Counted from the first letter of the stretch, positions 53,027 to 62,018 are shown. The stretch: DNA of 64,000 bases from Faunimonas pinastri (GCF_900110915.1 NZ_FOFG01000012.1:62001-126000); one strand, 5' to 3'. Notes: generated by a model from the sequence alone, not told the origin. Numbers and translations are program-made.

Positions 53027-53608
53027 TTGAAACGTATCCTCTGCATCCGTCACGGCCAGTCGACCTTCAATGCCGCGTCCGCCGAAACCGGCGTGGACCC
53101 CCTGCATTTCGATGCGCCGCTGACCGAACTCGGCCACCAGCAGGTCCGGCGGGCGCGCGAGGCCATGCGCGACATCCCCGTCGAGCTGGTCGTGACCTCA
53201 CCCCTAACCCGCGCCTTGCAGACGACGCATGGCATCTTCGACGGGCATCCCTCAGGGCCGCGTTATCTGGTGGAGGCGCTGCATCGCGAGCGGCTGGAAA
53301 GCAGCTGCGATGTCGGCCGTTCCCCGGCCGAGCTGGCCCCGGAGCATCCGGCCTTCTCGCTCGACCACCTGCCGGACGTCTGGTGGCACGCCGAAGGCGA
53401 GCCGGACGAGCGCGGCATCTGCGTGGAGCCGCTGGAAGCGCTGCAGGCGCGTCTCGCGCAGTTCCGAATCGTCCTTCAGGGGCGGCCGGAGCAGACAATC
53501 GCCGTGGTCGGCCACGGCACGTTCTTCTTCCACCTGACCGGGCGCTGGCTCGACAATTGCGAGATCCTGGAGCTGCGGCCCGAGCAATGGGACGTGGCGG
53601 CCGAATAG
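53027..53608 (+). CDS. Histidine phosphatase family protein
   Basis: The 193-residue enzyme of the phosphoglycerate mutase/acid phosphatase fold has the phosphoacceptor motif LCIRHGQSTFN at the N-terminus, TSPLTRALQT with the second Arg, and a late His in AVVGHGTFFFHLTG. It starts at TTG 53027; there is no upstream ATG before the previous gene. The substrate is unknown. It stands 83 bp after the hydrolase operon and is probably a separate unit. Confidence 0.9.
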   Translation: MKRILCIRHGQSTFNAASAETGVDPLHFDAPLTELGHQQVRRAREAMRDIPVELVVTSPLTRALQTTHGIFDGHPSGPRYLVEALHRERLESSCDVGRSPAELAPEHPAFSLDHLPDVWWHAEGEPDERGICVEPLEALQARLAQFRIVLQGRPEQTIAVVGHGTFFFHLTGRWLDNCEILELRPEQWDVAAE

Positions 53609-53636
53609 CCGCCATCTTTTTCCCTTGGAAAGGAGA

Positions 53637-53661
53637 GGAACGGACCGGCCTCGGCCACGTT
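53637..53661 (+). promoter_or_regulatory. EcfG-type promoter of the AI-2E-family transporter gene
   Basis: GGAAC (53637-53641), 16 bases, then CGTT (53658-53661) match the EcfG consensus exactly. The -10 is 28 bp upstream of ATG 53690, with GGGGAA in between. This ties the transporter, and probably the DUF2939 gene behind it, to the PhyR-controlled stress regulon. Confidence 0.7.
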
Positions 53662-53689
53662 TCCGCATCTTTCCCGGGGAACTACTCTG

Positions 53690-54847
53690 ATGAACGAACT
53701 GGCGCGATCGCGCGAGGCAGGAGCCGTAGCGGCGGAAGAGCGCGGGCACCGATCGAGCTCGTTCCCGAGATGGCCGGTGATCGGCCTCTTCATCCTTGCG
53801 GTCGGCGCGACGCTGTATGTGGCCAAGGGCTTCATCGTCCCGGTGCTTCTCGCCTTCCTGCTGGCACTGGTGCTCAGCCCCGTCGTCCGGTTCTTCGCCC
53901 GCCGCAAGGTGCCGGAATCGCTGACGGCCATCGTGCTGGTGGCGATCGCGATCATCGTCCTCTTTCTCGGCGCCTACTTCCTGAGCGGCCCCATCGGCGA
54001 CTGGCTCCACAAGGTGCCGACGCTGGGCGCAGAGGTGCAGAACAAGCTGAGCCGGCTGCGCGGGCCCATCGAGCGGCTGCAGCACGCCAGCCAGCAGCTG
54101 GAGGAGATTGCCAGCGGTCCCAAGGGCGCGGCGCAGGAGGTGGTGGTCAAGACGCCTGCGCTGACCAACAGTGCGGTGGCCTATGCGCCTGACATCGTCG
54201 CCAAGTTCATGTTCGCCTTTTTCCTGCTCCTGTTCCTTCTGGCTTCCGGCGACATGTTCTACATGAAGCTCGTCCGCGCCATGCCGTCGCTGAAGGACAA
54301 GAAGACGGCGCTCAGGATCGCCCACGACATCGAGCGCGAGCTTTCCCGCTATCTCTTCACCATCACCGTCATCAACATTTCGCTCGGCATCGTTGTGGGG
54401 GCCGGGCTCTGGCTCATCGGCATTCCCACCCCCATGCTCTGGGGCGTGCTGGCGACGGTGCTCAACTACATTCCCTACGTGGGGCCGGTGATGGGCATCG
54501 TGACGGTCGGCGCCGTGTCGCTGGTGAGCACGGACACGCTGACGCATGCGCTCTACGGCCCAGGCTTCTATCTCCTCTGCGTCACCGTGGAGGGCCAGTT
54601 CCTGACGCCCATGATTCTCGGCCGGCGGCTTGAAATGAATGCCGTTTCCGTGTTTCTGGCGGTCGCTTTCTGGGGGTGGCTCTGGGGCCTTGTCGGCATG
54701 CTGATGGCGGTGCCGCTGATGGTTGCCGTCAAGATCTTCTGCACCCATATCGGGGTTCTGAATGCCTTCGGCGACTTCCTTTCGGAAGAACCCGAGCGCC
54801 ACGAACCGCCTTCAGGCGGCACGGAGGAAACGGCCTCCGCAGTGTGA
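53690..54847 (+). CDS. AI-2E family transporter (PerM/TqsA type)
   Basis: The 385-residue inner-membrane protein has an N-terminal cytosolic stretch of about 25 residues, a hairpin of two helices with GFIVPVLLAFLLALVLSPVV, a middle soluble part (about 100-170) and five to six further helices including TVLNYIPYVGPVMGIV. Family members export small molecules or ions; true AI-2 export is known for few. The exact EcfG promoter suggests a stress-linked role. DUF2939 follows 56 bp downstream. Confidence 0.9.
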   Translation: MNELARSREAGAVAAEERGHRSSSFPRWPVIGLFILAVGATLYVAKGFIVPVLLAFLLALVLSPVVRFFARRKVPESLTAIVLVAIAIIVLFLGAYFLSGPIGDWLHKVPTLGAEVQNKLSRLRGPIERLQHASQQLEEIASGPKGAAQEVVVKTPALTNSAVAYAPDIVAKFMFAFFLLLFLLASGDMFYMKLVRAMPSLKDKKTALRIAHDIERELSRYLFTITVINISLGIVVGAGLWLIGIPTPMLWGVLATVLNYIPYVGPVMGIVTVGAVSLVSTDTLTHALYGPGFYLLCVTVEGQFLTPMILGRRLEMNAVSVFLAVAFWGWLWGLVGMLMAVPLMVAVKIFCTHIGVLNAFGDFLSEEPERHEPPSGGTEETASAV

Positions 54848-54903
54848 GGATCAGAGATCGCGGGCTATGCGGACCCTTGATCCCCGGAGGTCGAGGAGTT
54901 TCG

Positions 54904-55527
54904 ATGCGAAGCCTCATTATCGTGATCGTGGCGGCGGTTCTCGTGATCGCCGCCTATGTCGCCTGGCCCTTCCTGGGGCTCTACCAGCTCGCCAGCGCCA
55001 TCCATTCCGGTGACACGAACGCGGCGCTGGCGCGGATCGACGTTCCCGCCGTGCGCCGCTCCATCGTCTACCAGGCCCTGAACGAGGGCAGCCGGATCAC
55101 CAAGGTCGGACGGCACCTCAAGGGCTTCGAGCGCCAGCTCGCGCTGAATGCCAGCACCAGCTATGTCGACCAGCAGCTCGCGGGCATCGTGACGCCGGAT
55201 TTCATCGAGCAGCTGATCGCCAAAGGCCAGATTCCGGAAAACTTCGCGCCGGCCGACCCCTCCGCAACGCACGCCGTGAGCCTCCCGTCCAATCCGCTGC
55301 GCTACATCCACGGCTGGGGCCTCGTCTCGCCGGTGAAGTTCGAGGTGACGCTGGGCGTCAGTTCCAAGCAGGAGGACTGGGGATCGCTTGTCCTGAGACG
55401 GCGGGGCTTGCTCTGGAGGCTGACCGAAGTGTCGCTGCCGCAATCCGTCGTGCAGCGCCTCGCGGCCACCTTGAAGGCGAAGATGGAGAGCGGCAACTGG
55501 CCGGGTGGCGCCGCACCGGGCCGTTGA
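54904..55527 (+). CDS. DUF2939 family membrane-anchored protein
   Basis: The 207-residue protein begins with one hydrophobic helix (LIIVIVAAVLVIAAYVAWPF) and continues as a soluble periplasmic domain with the DUF2939 start YQLASAIHSGDTNAALARIDVPAVR. ATG 54904 has GAGGAG five bases upstream. Function is unknown; it is probably co-expressed with the EcfG-driven transporter, since no separate promoter is evident in the short gap. Confidence 0.85.
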   Translation: MRSLIIVIVAAVLVIAAYVAWPFLGLYQLASAIHSGDTNAALARIDVPAVRRSIVYQALNEGSRITKVGRHLKGFERQLALNASTSYVDQQLAGIVTPDFIEQLIAKGQIPENFAPADPSATHAVSLPSNPLRYIHGWGLVSPVKFEVTLGVSSKQEDWGSLVLRRRGLLWRLTEVSLPQSVVQRLAATLKAKMESGNWPGGAAPGR

Positions 55528-55541
55528 GAGTTTTCTTTCCG

Positions 55542-55712
55542 TCAGCGCCCGCCGAAACGCGCGTCCACACCGACCGCGCCCCCGACGGTGATCGTGGTGT
55601 CGCCCACCTGCGTGGTCGTCGAGGCCGGAGGCGCATCGGCGTCCTGCACGGCCTGGCAGCCCACGAGGCTAAGGGCCAGCAGACCGGCAACGATCAAGAA
55701 ATGACGGCTCAA
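55542..55712 (-). CDS. Small putative lipoprotein
   Basis: The start TTG 55712, with GGGAG seven bases upstream, gives 56 residues: a hydrophobic signal FLIVAGLLALSLVGC with lipobox LVGC, then a mature peptide rich in Ala, Thr and Gly (TTTQVGDTTITVGGAVGV). It is probably an outer- or inner-membrane lipoprotein of unknown role. It is convergent with the DUF2939 gene and divergent from BA14K. The family is not recognised. Confidence 0.65.
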   Translation of the reverse strand: MSRHFLIVAGLLALSLVGCQAVQDADAPPASTTTQVGDTTITVGGAVGVDARFGGR

Positions 55713-55787
55713 CGTCGTTCTCCCACCGGGTATTCCGAGCGCGGGCTGGAACAGGCTGAAACATTTACCTGAACAGGAACCCGTCAC

Positions 55788-55801
55788 GTTCACACGTGAA
55801 C
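55788..55801. promoter_or_regulatory. Palindrome GTTCAC-AC-GTGAAC in the lipoprotein/BA14K gap
   Basis: A perfect 6 bp inverted repeat with a 2-base centre lies between two divergent envelope-protein genes, 55 bp before the BA14K start. It is a good size for a dimeric regulator site. I cannot name the regulator. Confidence 0.4.
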
Positions 55802-55855
55802 CTTTTCCCTGCTATTCCATTCTCCATACAGAAGAAACGGATGCAGGAAAGCGTC

Positions 55856-56281
55856 ATGCGTAAAACAATGACAGCCGGCCTTGCTGCTGCGATGGCTCTC
55901 ACCGCAACGGCTTTTGCCCCCGCCTACGCGGGCATGGCTTCCATGGGCGGCGATGCCGGCGTGAGCGCCCCTGTCCAGCAGGTTCAGTATTATGGCAACG
56001 ACTGGCGTGGTGGCCCGCCCCCGCCGCCCCGCGGCCACTGGGACCGGGATGACGACTGGCGTCGCCATCATCGTCATCATGGCGACGCGGGTGCGGCCGT
56101 AGCGGCCGGCGCGGTCGGCCTTGCTGCTGGCGCCATCATCGCGGGCCAGGCTAACCGCGATCGCGGCACGGATGTGTCCGGTTACGTCTCGTATTGCTCG
56201 CAGCGTTACCGGTCGTTCGACCCCAACAGCGGCACCTATCTCGGCAGCGACGGTCTGCGTCACCGCTGCGTCGCTCCGTAA
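55856..56281 (+). CDS. BA14K family exported protein
   Basis: The 141-residue protein has a signal peptide (TAGLAAAMALTATAFAPAYA), a Pro/His/Asp-rich low-complexity middle (PPPPPRGHWDRDDDW, RRHHRHH), a glycine-alanine hydrophobic stretch and the BA14K C-terminus YCSQRYRSFDPNSGTYLGSD with its conserved cysteines. BA14K proteins are rhizobial/Brucella surface proteins, some lectin-like. ATG 55856 (AGGAAAG upstream) is preferred over the open frame to 55796. It ends 18 bp before a strong terminator. Confidence 0.88.
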   Translation: MRKTMTAGLAAAMALTATAFAPAYAGMASMGGDAGVSAPVQQVQYYGNDWRGGPPPPPRGHWDRDDDWRRHHRHHGDAGAAVAAGAVGLAAGAIIAGQANRDRGTDVSGYVSYCSQRYRSFDPNSGTYLGSDGLRHRCVAP

Positions 56282-56299
56282 GCGAAGCGACTGACTCGA

Positions 56300-56338
56300 A
56301 AAGAAAAACCCCGCCGGTTTCCGGCGGGGTTTTTCTTT
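56300..56338. terminator. Strong bidirectional terminator between BA14K and the GGDEF gene
   Basis: A perfect 18 bp stem (56300-56317 with 56321-56338, loop TTT) has a GC core CCCCGCCGG and A-rich and T-rich flanks, so it works as an intrinsic terminator for both converging genes. The 109 bp to the next stop codon show nothing else. Confidence 0.92.
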
Positions 56339-56447
56339 GCCCGTTTCCGGGCCTGTTCCTGGGTCTATTGCCTTCCCGTTCGCGCAGATCTTTTCGGGGA
56401 AGGTGTCCCAACACGGTCACCAGCTCCAACGGAACAGGGTCACGAGG

Positions 56448-57617
56448 TCACCGCGAAAGCGAACGGGCGGGCGATCCTTCTATCCGGAACTTGGCGGGCT
56501 CGTAGAAGGCGAACTTGCCCCGCCCGCTCCGCTTGGCGACGTAGAGCGCGGTGTCGGCGTGCTCCAGCAGGATCTTCAGTTCGCCGCCATCCTTGGGTGC
56601 GAGGGCGATGCCGACGCTGGCCCCGATCGAGATCTCGTGTCCCTCGACGCCGAACGGAGCGGCGATGGCCTGGATGATCCGCCGCGCCAGCATTTCCGCT
56701 TGATCCTGGTGGCCCACATTGAACTGCAGCACCATGAACTCGTCGCCACCGAGGCGGGCGACCATGTCGCCATCCCTCAGCAGACCGGAGATGCGCTGTG
56801 CCGCCGCGCGAAGCACCAGATCGCCGACGGGATGACCGAAGCGGTCGTTCACCGGCTTGAAATGATCGAAATCCAGATAATGCAGCGCCAGCATCGCGCC
56901 GCCGCGCCGCATTCCGCCGAGTTCGCTGGACAGACGTTCCCGTGCAGAGAACCGGTTCGGCAACTCCGTCAGGGGATCGAGACGCGCCAGATCGGCCATC
57001 TCTTCCTTGATGGCGATCTGGTCGACCACGAGATGATAATTGTAGTCCACCGTCTCCAGGCTGCCGAGCCAGAAGGCCGTGAGCAGCAGTCCATGGACGA
57101 TGTAGAAGAAATTGAAGTCGAGCAGACAGGCCATAACGGCCGGCGCGCTCGCCAGCGAAAGAGTGGTGATACATATCACCGGCCGGATGGAAAGACGGGC
57201 GACGACCCCGGCGGCATAGCCGAAGATCAGGCCGGTAAACAGCATGTGGCTGGTAACGTCCCCGGCCGCGAAGACGCGAAGGCCGAGCAGGCCCACCGTC
57301 GCGGCGAAAACATAGCTCCCGTAACCATAGAAGCGCTGCAGACGCGCCGCCTTCTCGCGGCAGGTCTCGTTCGTCAACATCTTCCGGAAGTGGAGGACGA
57401 GAAGCACACGTACGAGGGAGACCAGCCCGCCGAACGCCACGAGCGCGTCGACGACGGGGTCATGCTCCCGCACACCGATCACCGTCCCGATGCAAACCAG
57501 GAGCATTCCGACGAGGGTGACGGGGAAGATCGCCTTGTAGAGAAGCTGGACAAGCTGGAGATAGACGCTGTCCGGGAGAGATTTTTCGGAAGCCCGGTAA
57601 CGTGGGATCTGAATCAA
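56448..57617 (-). CDS. Membrane-bound diguanylate cyclase (GGDEF)
   Basis: The protein makes cyclic di-GMP from two GTP. Five or six membrane helices fill about residues 20-190, followed by a short linker and a GGDEF domain with intact active site ARLGGDEFMVLQF. The RxxD inhibitory site (RDGD) lies five residues before it. DPLTELPNRFSAR marks the domain start. The N-terminus is uncertain: there is no ATG, so I use TTG 57617 (AAGG nine bases upstream); TTG 57665 is the alternative. No EAL domain is present. The N-terminal sensor is not a recognised named domain. Confidence 0.88.
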   Translation of the reverse strand: MIQIPRYRASEKSLPDSVYLQLVQLLYKAIFPVTLVGMLLVCIGTVIGVREHDPVVDALVAFGGLVSLVRVLLVLHFRKMLTNETCREKAARLQRFYGYGSYVFAATVGLLGLRVFAAGDVTSHMLFTGLIFGYAAGVVARLSIRPVICITTLSLASAPAVMACLLDFNFFYIVHGLLLTAFWLGSLETVDYNYHLVVDQIAIKEEMADLARLDPLTELPNRFSARERLSSELGGMRRGGAMLALHYLDFDHFKPVNDRFGHPVGDLVLRAAAQRISGLLRDGDMVARLGGDEFMVLQFNVGHQDQAEMLARRIIQAIAAPFGVEGHEISIGASVGIALAPKDGGELKILLEHADTALYVAKRSGRGKFAFYEPAKFRIEGSPARSLSR

Positions 57618-57763
57618 GAGGCACGACCTTCTGAGACTTCGCCATCCTCGCTCAGAAGATCGCAAAGCCCGCGACTAACGACACGGTTGCACTCGCCCCA
57701 CCAGCCAGCCAGCCCTCAACTCTCGGAGCCGGCAAAAGATCCGCCGCACGCCAAAATGTATGG

Positions 57764-58000
57764 TCAGGAGAAAAGATCGTCGTCCTTCAGCGCCTCGACA
57801 AATCCGCTGAACAACAGCGCCGCGCGTTGCCCGTCCAGGAGGCGAAGCTGGGCAAGAAGCGCATCGGCGTCGCGCCTCAGCCGGTCCAGCGCGCCGCGCG
57901 ATCGGCCGTTATCCGTCAGCGACTTCGCAAAGCATACACCGAGTGCCGTGAAGGCGACGGCCGTCTCGGCATCGTCTCCGGAAAGAGTTGCGGCTACCAT
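57764..58000 (-). CDS. Small hypothetical protein
   Basis: A 78-residue helical, mildly acidic protein, beginning MVAATLSGDDAETAVAFTA. ATG 58000 has GGGGAA five bases upstream, and codon use (GC-rich third positions) fits its neighbours, so it is probably real. No signal, membrane segment or known motif is visible. It is followed by a 98 bp gap and then the GGDEF gene on the same strand. Confidence 0.6.
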   Translation of the reverse strand: MVAATLSGDDAETAVAFTALGVCFAKSLTDNGRSRGALDRLRRDADALLAQLRLLDGQRAALLFSGFVEALKDDDLFS

Positions 58001-58149
58001 TGGCGTTCCCCGTTTCGAGCTTCCGACTTATCGATCGCAAGTGCGGTTTGTCCGCGATCCGGATGCGACCGCTTGGGTGTCGGTAAGGCAGGGAATGCCG
58101 GGCGGGGAACGAAGGTTCCGCCCCCTCCCCCTCCCGGCAGCCGCATGGG

Positions 58150-59499
58150 TCATGCGACCGGCACGTAGCTCCGCATCTTGCCGGGATTGAGGAGGCCAAA
58201 GGGATCGACCTCCGCCTTGAAGCCCATCTGGTCGCCCGGAACGCGCTTATGGCGGCTACCGTCTTCCAGCGTATAGACATGCGGATTGGCGATGAAGATG
58301 CCGTTCGCCTCGTGCTCGTCCATGATCTCGTTCAGCCGCTCCTCCGTCGTATAGCGGACGACCTGCAGCGCGGAATTGGTGAGCTTGCCGTCGAAGAGCA
58401 AGAACTCCATGTGCATGATCACCTCGTCGCCGAAGCGCTCGCGCATGGCCTGCACGAGCTCCAGATTGCGCCCGGGCGGGAACATGCTCTGCAGATAGGT
58501 CACGCTGCGATCGGCCTTCAGGATCTGCAGCGTCGTGTGGTTCCAGGTATATTCGAAGAGCGGCGTGGTGGCGGGCGTCGCTTCCGCTTCCACCGGGTCC
58601 TGTTCGAAGACGATCGTGCCACCGAACTGCCGGCAGAGATCGTGCAGGGCCTGCATGCCGCTTTCCGCCACCATGGCGATGACGATCGGCTGCTCCGGGA
58701 TCAGCGCCTTCTGCAGCGGCTGGAAATAGCGCGGCAGCGGCCAGTCGATGACCGATACGAGCTTCTTCTCCACGCCGCTGGCGGAAGCCAGCGCCTGGCC
58801 GAATTCCGCCGCCTTGCCGAATTCGGCGAACGAGATCACCAGATCGCGCCAGGGAAGCGCCGGCGCCATGGGAATTTCCAGCTCCGTCACGATGCCGGTC
58901 GTGCCGAAGGTGCGGTTGATCTTGTTGCACTCCTCGCCGCGCAGCTCGATGATCCGCGGCTCCAGCTCCACGGTGACGACGCGCGCCGCGATGACATTGC
59001 CGGTCTCGCGCAGGCCGCCATAGCCGACGGAGCCGATGCCGCCGCTGCCGCCGCAGACGAAGCCGCCGATCGTGGCGGTCCGCTTGGTGGAGGGATACAT
59101 GCGCAGTTCCCAGCCTTGCGGCCGCGTTTCGGCGTCGATGGCGTTCATCTTCGCCCCCGCCTGCACGCGAAGAACGCCCTTCTCAAGACGGATGACGCGG
59201 TTCAGCTCGGTGATGTCGAGCACGACGCCGCCCTTCAGCGGCATGGCCTGCCCGTAATTGCCGGTGCCGCCGCCACGGATCGTGATGGGCGCGCGATATT
59301 TCGCACAGAGAGAGGCGACCCGGATGACTTCCTCTTCGCTGCGGGGGGTGACCAGGAGATCGCCGGAGACATTGTCGAGCTGCGGCTTCAGAACAGGGCT
59401 GTACCAGTAGAAATCACGGCTGCGACGCTTCACCCGGACGGGATCGTCGGAGAACGGAATATCGCCTAGTTCCTGTGCAAACGCCTTCCAATCGATCAT
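58150..59499 (-). CDS. FAD-binding oxidase (FAD_binding_4, D-lactate/glycolate-oxidase-like)
   Basis: The 449-residue flavoprotein of the VAO/PCMH family has the FAD-binding start ITIRGGGTGNYGQAMPLKGG and the Gly-rich GGFVCGGSGGIGSVGYGGL. The substrate-side domain follows to the C-terminal LLNPGKMRSYVPV. It oxidises an unknown 2-hydroxy acid or alcohol. ATG 59499 is used; TTG 59505 has a slightly better spaced GAGGA. The open frame further upstream shows no conserved sequence. Confidence 0.88.
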   Translation of the reverse strand: MIDWKAFAQELGDIPFSDDPVRVKRRSRDFYWYSPVLKPQLDNVSGDLLVTPRSEEEVIRVASLCAKYRAPITIRGGGTGNYGQAMPLKGGVVLDITELNRVIRLEKGVLRVQAGAKMNAIDAETRPQGWELRMYPSTKRTATIGGFVCGGSGGIGSVGYGGLRETGNVIAARVVTVELEPRIIELRGEECNKINRTFGTTGIVTELEIPMAPALPWRDLVISFAEFGKAAEFGQALASASGVEKKLVSVIDWPLPRYFQPLQKALIPEQPIVIAMVAESGMQALHDLCRQFGGTIVFEQDPVEAEATPATTPLFEYTWNHTTLQILKADRSVTYLQSMFPPGRNLELVQAMRERFGDEVIMHMEFLLFDGKLTNSALQVVRYTTEERLNEIMDEHEANGIFIANPHVYTLEDGSRHKRVPGDQMGFKAEVDPFGLLNPGKMRSYVPVA

Positions 59500-59658
59500 C
59501 GACAATTCATTTCCTCTTGGCTCAGGCTGTCGGACCAGCACGCTGCCCATTCCGGATGCAAAAGACGGACCAGCTTGCCAAGGCCCGGCGCATGGCACGC
59601 TTGTTGCTCGATGGACTGTAACCGATCCCGCCAAGCGGATCTTTTTACCGGTCCTGCC

Positions 59659-60240
59659 ATGCGTGTCCTCGTCCTTTTCGCCCATCCGCTCTCCGACAGC
59701 TTCAGCGCCGCGCTGCACCGCACCGTGGTGGAGGCGCTAACGCGCGCCGGGCACGAGGTGGACGATTGCGATCTCTATGCCGAAAAATTCGACCCCGTCC
59801 TCTCGGCGGAGGAGCGGGCCCACTATCATGACGAGCCGGAAAACCGGGCGCCGGTGGAGGGTTACGTTCAGCGGCTGCTGGCGGCCGAGGCGCTGGTTTT
59901 CGTGCATCCTGTCTGGAACTACGGTTTCCCCGCAATCCTCAAGGGCTTCATCGACCGCGTCTTCCTGCCCGGCGTTTCCTTCCGCATGGAAAACGGCAAG
60001 GCAGTGCCGAACCTTCAGAACATCCGCAAGCTCGCGGCCGTCACCACCTATGGCGGCGACCGCTGGCGGACGCTGCTGATGGGCGATCCGCCCAGGCGCA
60101 TCATGATGCGCTCAATGCGGGTGCGCATCAAACCCTTCAGCCCCGTCCGCTACCTCGCGCTGCACGACATGAACCGTGCTGACGAGGCCAGGCGCGAGCG
60201 CTTCCTTCAACGGGTGAAGCGAGAGATGGAGCGCTTCTAG
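59659..60240 (+). CDS. NAD(P)H-dependent oxidoreductase, flavodoxin-like fold
   Basis: The 193-residue quinone-reductase-type protein (KefF/MdaB family) has the FMN-binding turn LVLFAHPLSDSFSAALHR at the N-terminus, FVHPVWNYGFPAILKGFIDR and the VTTYGGDRWRTLLMG region. It transfers two electrons from NAD(P)H to quinones or similar acceptors. ATG 59659 starts right at the conserved core. It is divergent from the FAD oxidase and convergent with the DUF4112 gene. Confidence 0.9.
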   Translation: MRVLVLFAHPLSDSFSAALHRTVVEALTRAGHEVDDCDLYAEKFDPVLSAEERAHYHDEPENRAPVEGYVQRLLAAEALVFVHPVWNYGFPAILKGFIDRVFLPGVSFRMENGKAVPNLQNIRKLAAVTTYGGDRWRTLLMGDPPRRIMMRSMRVRIKPFSPVRYLALHDMNRADEARRERFLQRVKREMERF

Positions 60241-60259
60241 GGCGCGGATGAGCGCAGGA

Positions 60260-60688
60260 TCAGCGTAGCGGCTGCCAATCCCGCTCTTCCATTTCCGCAA
60301 GGTGGCGGCGCAGCAGCCGCATGTTCAGCGTATTGGACTTGAACAGGAAGTCCGCGATGTCGCCGACCACCGGCACAGAGCCGATGAAGAAATCGATCAG
60401 GATGTTCAGAAGCATGCGCCCCTTGGTCCAGCCATCGGCGCCCATGCGGTGCGCTTCCCAAACCAGCCAGAGCGAGATCAGCGCGCCCGCCCCATCGCCC
60501 ACGACCGGGATGAGGCCGAGCAGGCCATCGAGCCCGATATGAATGCCGGCGATCGGTATGCGGAAGCGGCGGTCGAGCCAGAACTCCATCACCTCCATCC
60601 GACGCAGGAGCCGCGCGCGACGGCTGGCGGCCGAGGGGTCGCCGGCGCGGGTAAAGAGTTCAGCTCGGGAAGCAGATGTGGCACTCAT
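60260..60688 (-). CDS. DUF4112 family membrane protein
   Basis: The 142-residue protein has two hydrophobic segments, one around GLDGLLGLIPVVGDGAGALI and one around LLNILIDFFIGSVPVVGDI. This repeated PVVGD pattern marks DUF4112. The C-terminal tail is basic and likely cytosolic. ATG 60688 is used because the upstream frame carries no conserved residues. Function is unknown. Confidence 0.85.
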   Translation of the reverse strand: MSATSASRAELFTRAGDPSAASRRARLLRRMEVMEFWLDRRFRIPIAGIHIGLDGLLGLIPVVGDGAGALISLWLVWEAHRMGADGWTKGRMLLNILIDFFIGSVPVVGDIADFLFKSNTLNMRLLRRHLAEMEERDWQPLR

Positions 60689-60742
60689 GCCGAAGTAAAT
60701 GGATTGGGGGCGACCGGGGTTCAACCTGTGCGCCAAAGTTCG

Positions 60743-62014
60743 TCAGAGACGATCCTTCAGCCGCCCCTGCCAGATCGCCAGCGTTACCAGCGCCTGCCGG
60801 AACCAGTCCGATCTCGGGATCGGCGGAATAGGCAGGTCGAGGAACGGTTGCAGCCCTTCCGTTCTCCCCAATGCCGCCTCGGCGAGCAGTTTCCCCGTAT
60901 AGGGTGCTAGCCCCACTCCCTGCCCGGAAAAGCCGCCTGCGGCCCAGACATCCGGCCGGATCGCCCGTACGAAGGGCAGGCGCGGGCCGGTGATCGATAC
61001 GACGCCGCCCCAGGCATGCGCGACCTCGGCATGGCGAAGCGCGGGATAGACCCGCGCCAGATGCGGGCGGACGAAGCTCGCGATATCGGCCGGCACATGG
61101 CGGGTGCTGCTCTCCCCGCCGCCGAAGATCAGGTGACCGTCGGCGGTCTTGCGCCAGTAGCAGACCACGAAATAGCTGTCGGAGGCGCATTCGCCGCCGG
61201 GCAGGATGTGCTCGCCCAGGGAGCCCAGGGGTTTCAGCGCCACCACGAAGTTGTTGAGCCCAAGGACGCGGCGGCTCGTATCGCTCTCGAACGGGCCGGA
61301 GCGGCCGTTGGTCGCCACGATCACATGATCGGCGCGGATCTCGCCATCGGCGGTGAGAACCACCGGCTTGCCGTCGCGGCGCAGTTCGATCGCCGCCGAG
61401 TTCTCGTGGATCGCGGCGCCCGCCGCTTCCGCCGCCTCCGCCAACCCGCGGGCCAGAGCGAGCGGATTTAGGTGACCGCCGCCCCGGTCGCGCGTGCCAC
61501 CCAGATAATGCGCCGAGCCCAGCGCTTCCACGATTTCGTCGCGGCCGAGCAGGTCGATCTGGTCGTAGCCATAGCGGGTGTGCAGGGCCTCCACGAGTTC
61601 CGCCGCCTCATCCACGTAAGCAGGCTTGTGCAGGGCGTCGATCACCCCGGTCCGCAGATCGCAATCGATGGCGAAGCGCTCGACCAGATCGCGCACCAGC
61701 GCCTTGGCCGACTGCGCCATGTCCCACATCGCCCGGGCGCGCTCGAAACCGAACCGTTGCTCCAGCCACAGCACGTCCTGCCGCTGGCCGGAATGCAACT
61801 GTCCGCCATTGCGGCCGGATGCGCCGGAGGCGATGCGGCCGGCTTCCAGCAGCACGACCTCCGCGCCCGCCTCCGCCAGATGGAGCGCGGCGGAAAGGCC
61901 GGTGAAGCCGCCGCCGACGATGCAGACATCCGCCCGTCGCGACCCGGCCAACGCCGGCCGACGCGGCGCGGGCGTCGCCGTCACCTCGTAGAACGAGGGC
62001 GGGTAGTTCGGCAT
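60743..62014 (-). CDS. FAD-dependent amine oxidoreductase, PuuB-like (gamma-glutamylputrescine oxidase type)
   Basis: The 423-residue D-amino-acid-oxidase-fold flavoprotein has the dinucleotide motif DVCIVGGGFTGLSAALHLAE and the PuuB-like ASGASGRNGGQLHSGQRQD stretch. With the gamma-glutamylpolyamine synthetase-like gene just upstream (4 bp gap) it probably oxidises a gamma-glutamylated amine such as gamma-glutamylputrescine. Other family members act on sarcosine or glycine, so the exact substrate is inferred from linkage. Confidence 0.88.
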   Translation of the reverse strand: MPNYPPSFYEVTATPAPRRPALAGSRRADVCIVGGGFTGLSAALHLAEAGAEVVLLEAGRIASGASGRNGGQLHSGQRQDVLWLEQRFGFERARAMWDMAQSAKALVRDLVERFAIDCDLRTGVIDALHKPAYVDEAAELVEALHTRYGYDQIDLLGRDEIVEALGSAHYLGGTRDRGGGHLNPLALARGLAEAAEAAGAAIHENSAAIELRRDGKPVVLTADGEIRADHVIVATNGRSGPFESDTSRRVLGLNNFVVALKPLGSLGEHILPGGECASDSYFVVCYWRKTADGHLIFGGGESSTRHVPADIASFVRPHLARVYPALRHAEVAHAWGGVVSITGPRLPFVRAIRPDVWAAGGFSGQGVGLAPYTGKLLAEAALGRTEGLQPFLDLPIPPIPRSDWFRQALVTLAIWQGRLKDRL

Positions 62015-62018
62015 CCGG

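Noticed and set aside
53690-54847. AI-2E-family transporter as evidence for a quorum-sensing (AI-2) system
   Set aside because: The family name is historical; no luxS or lsr genes are in the window.
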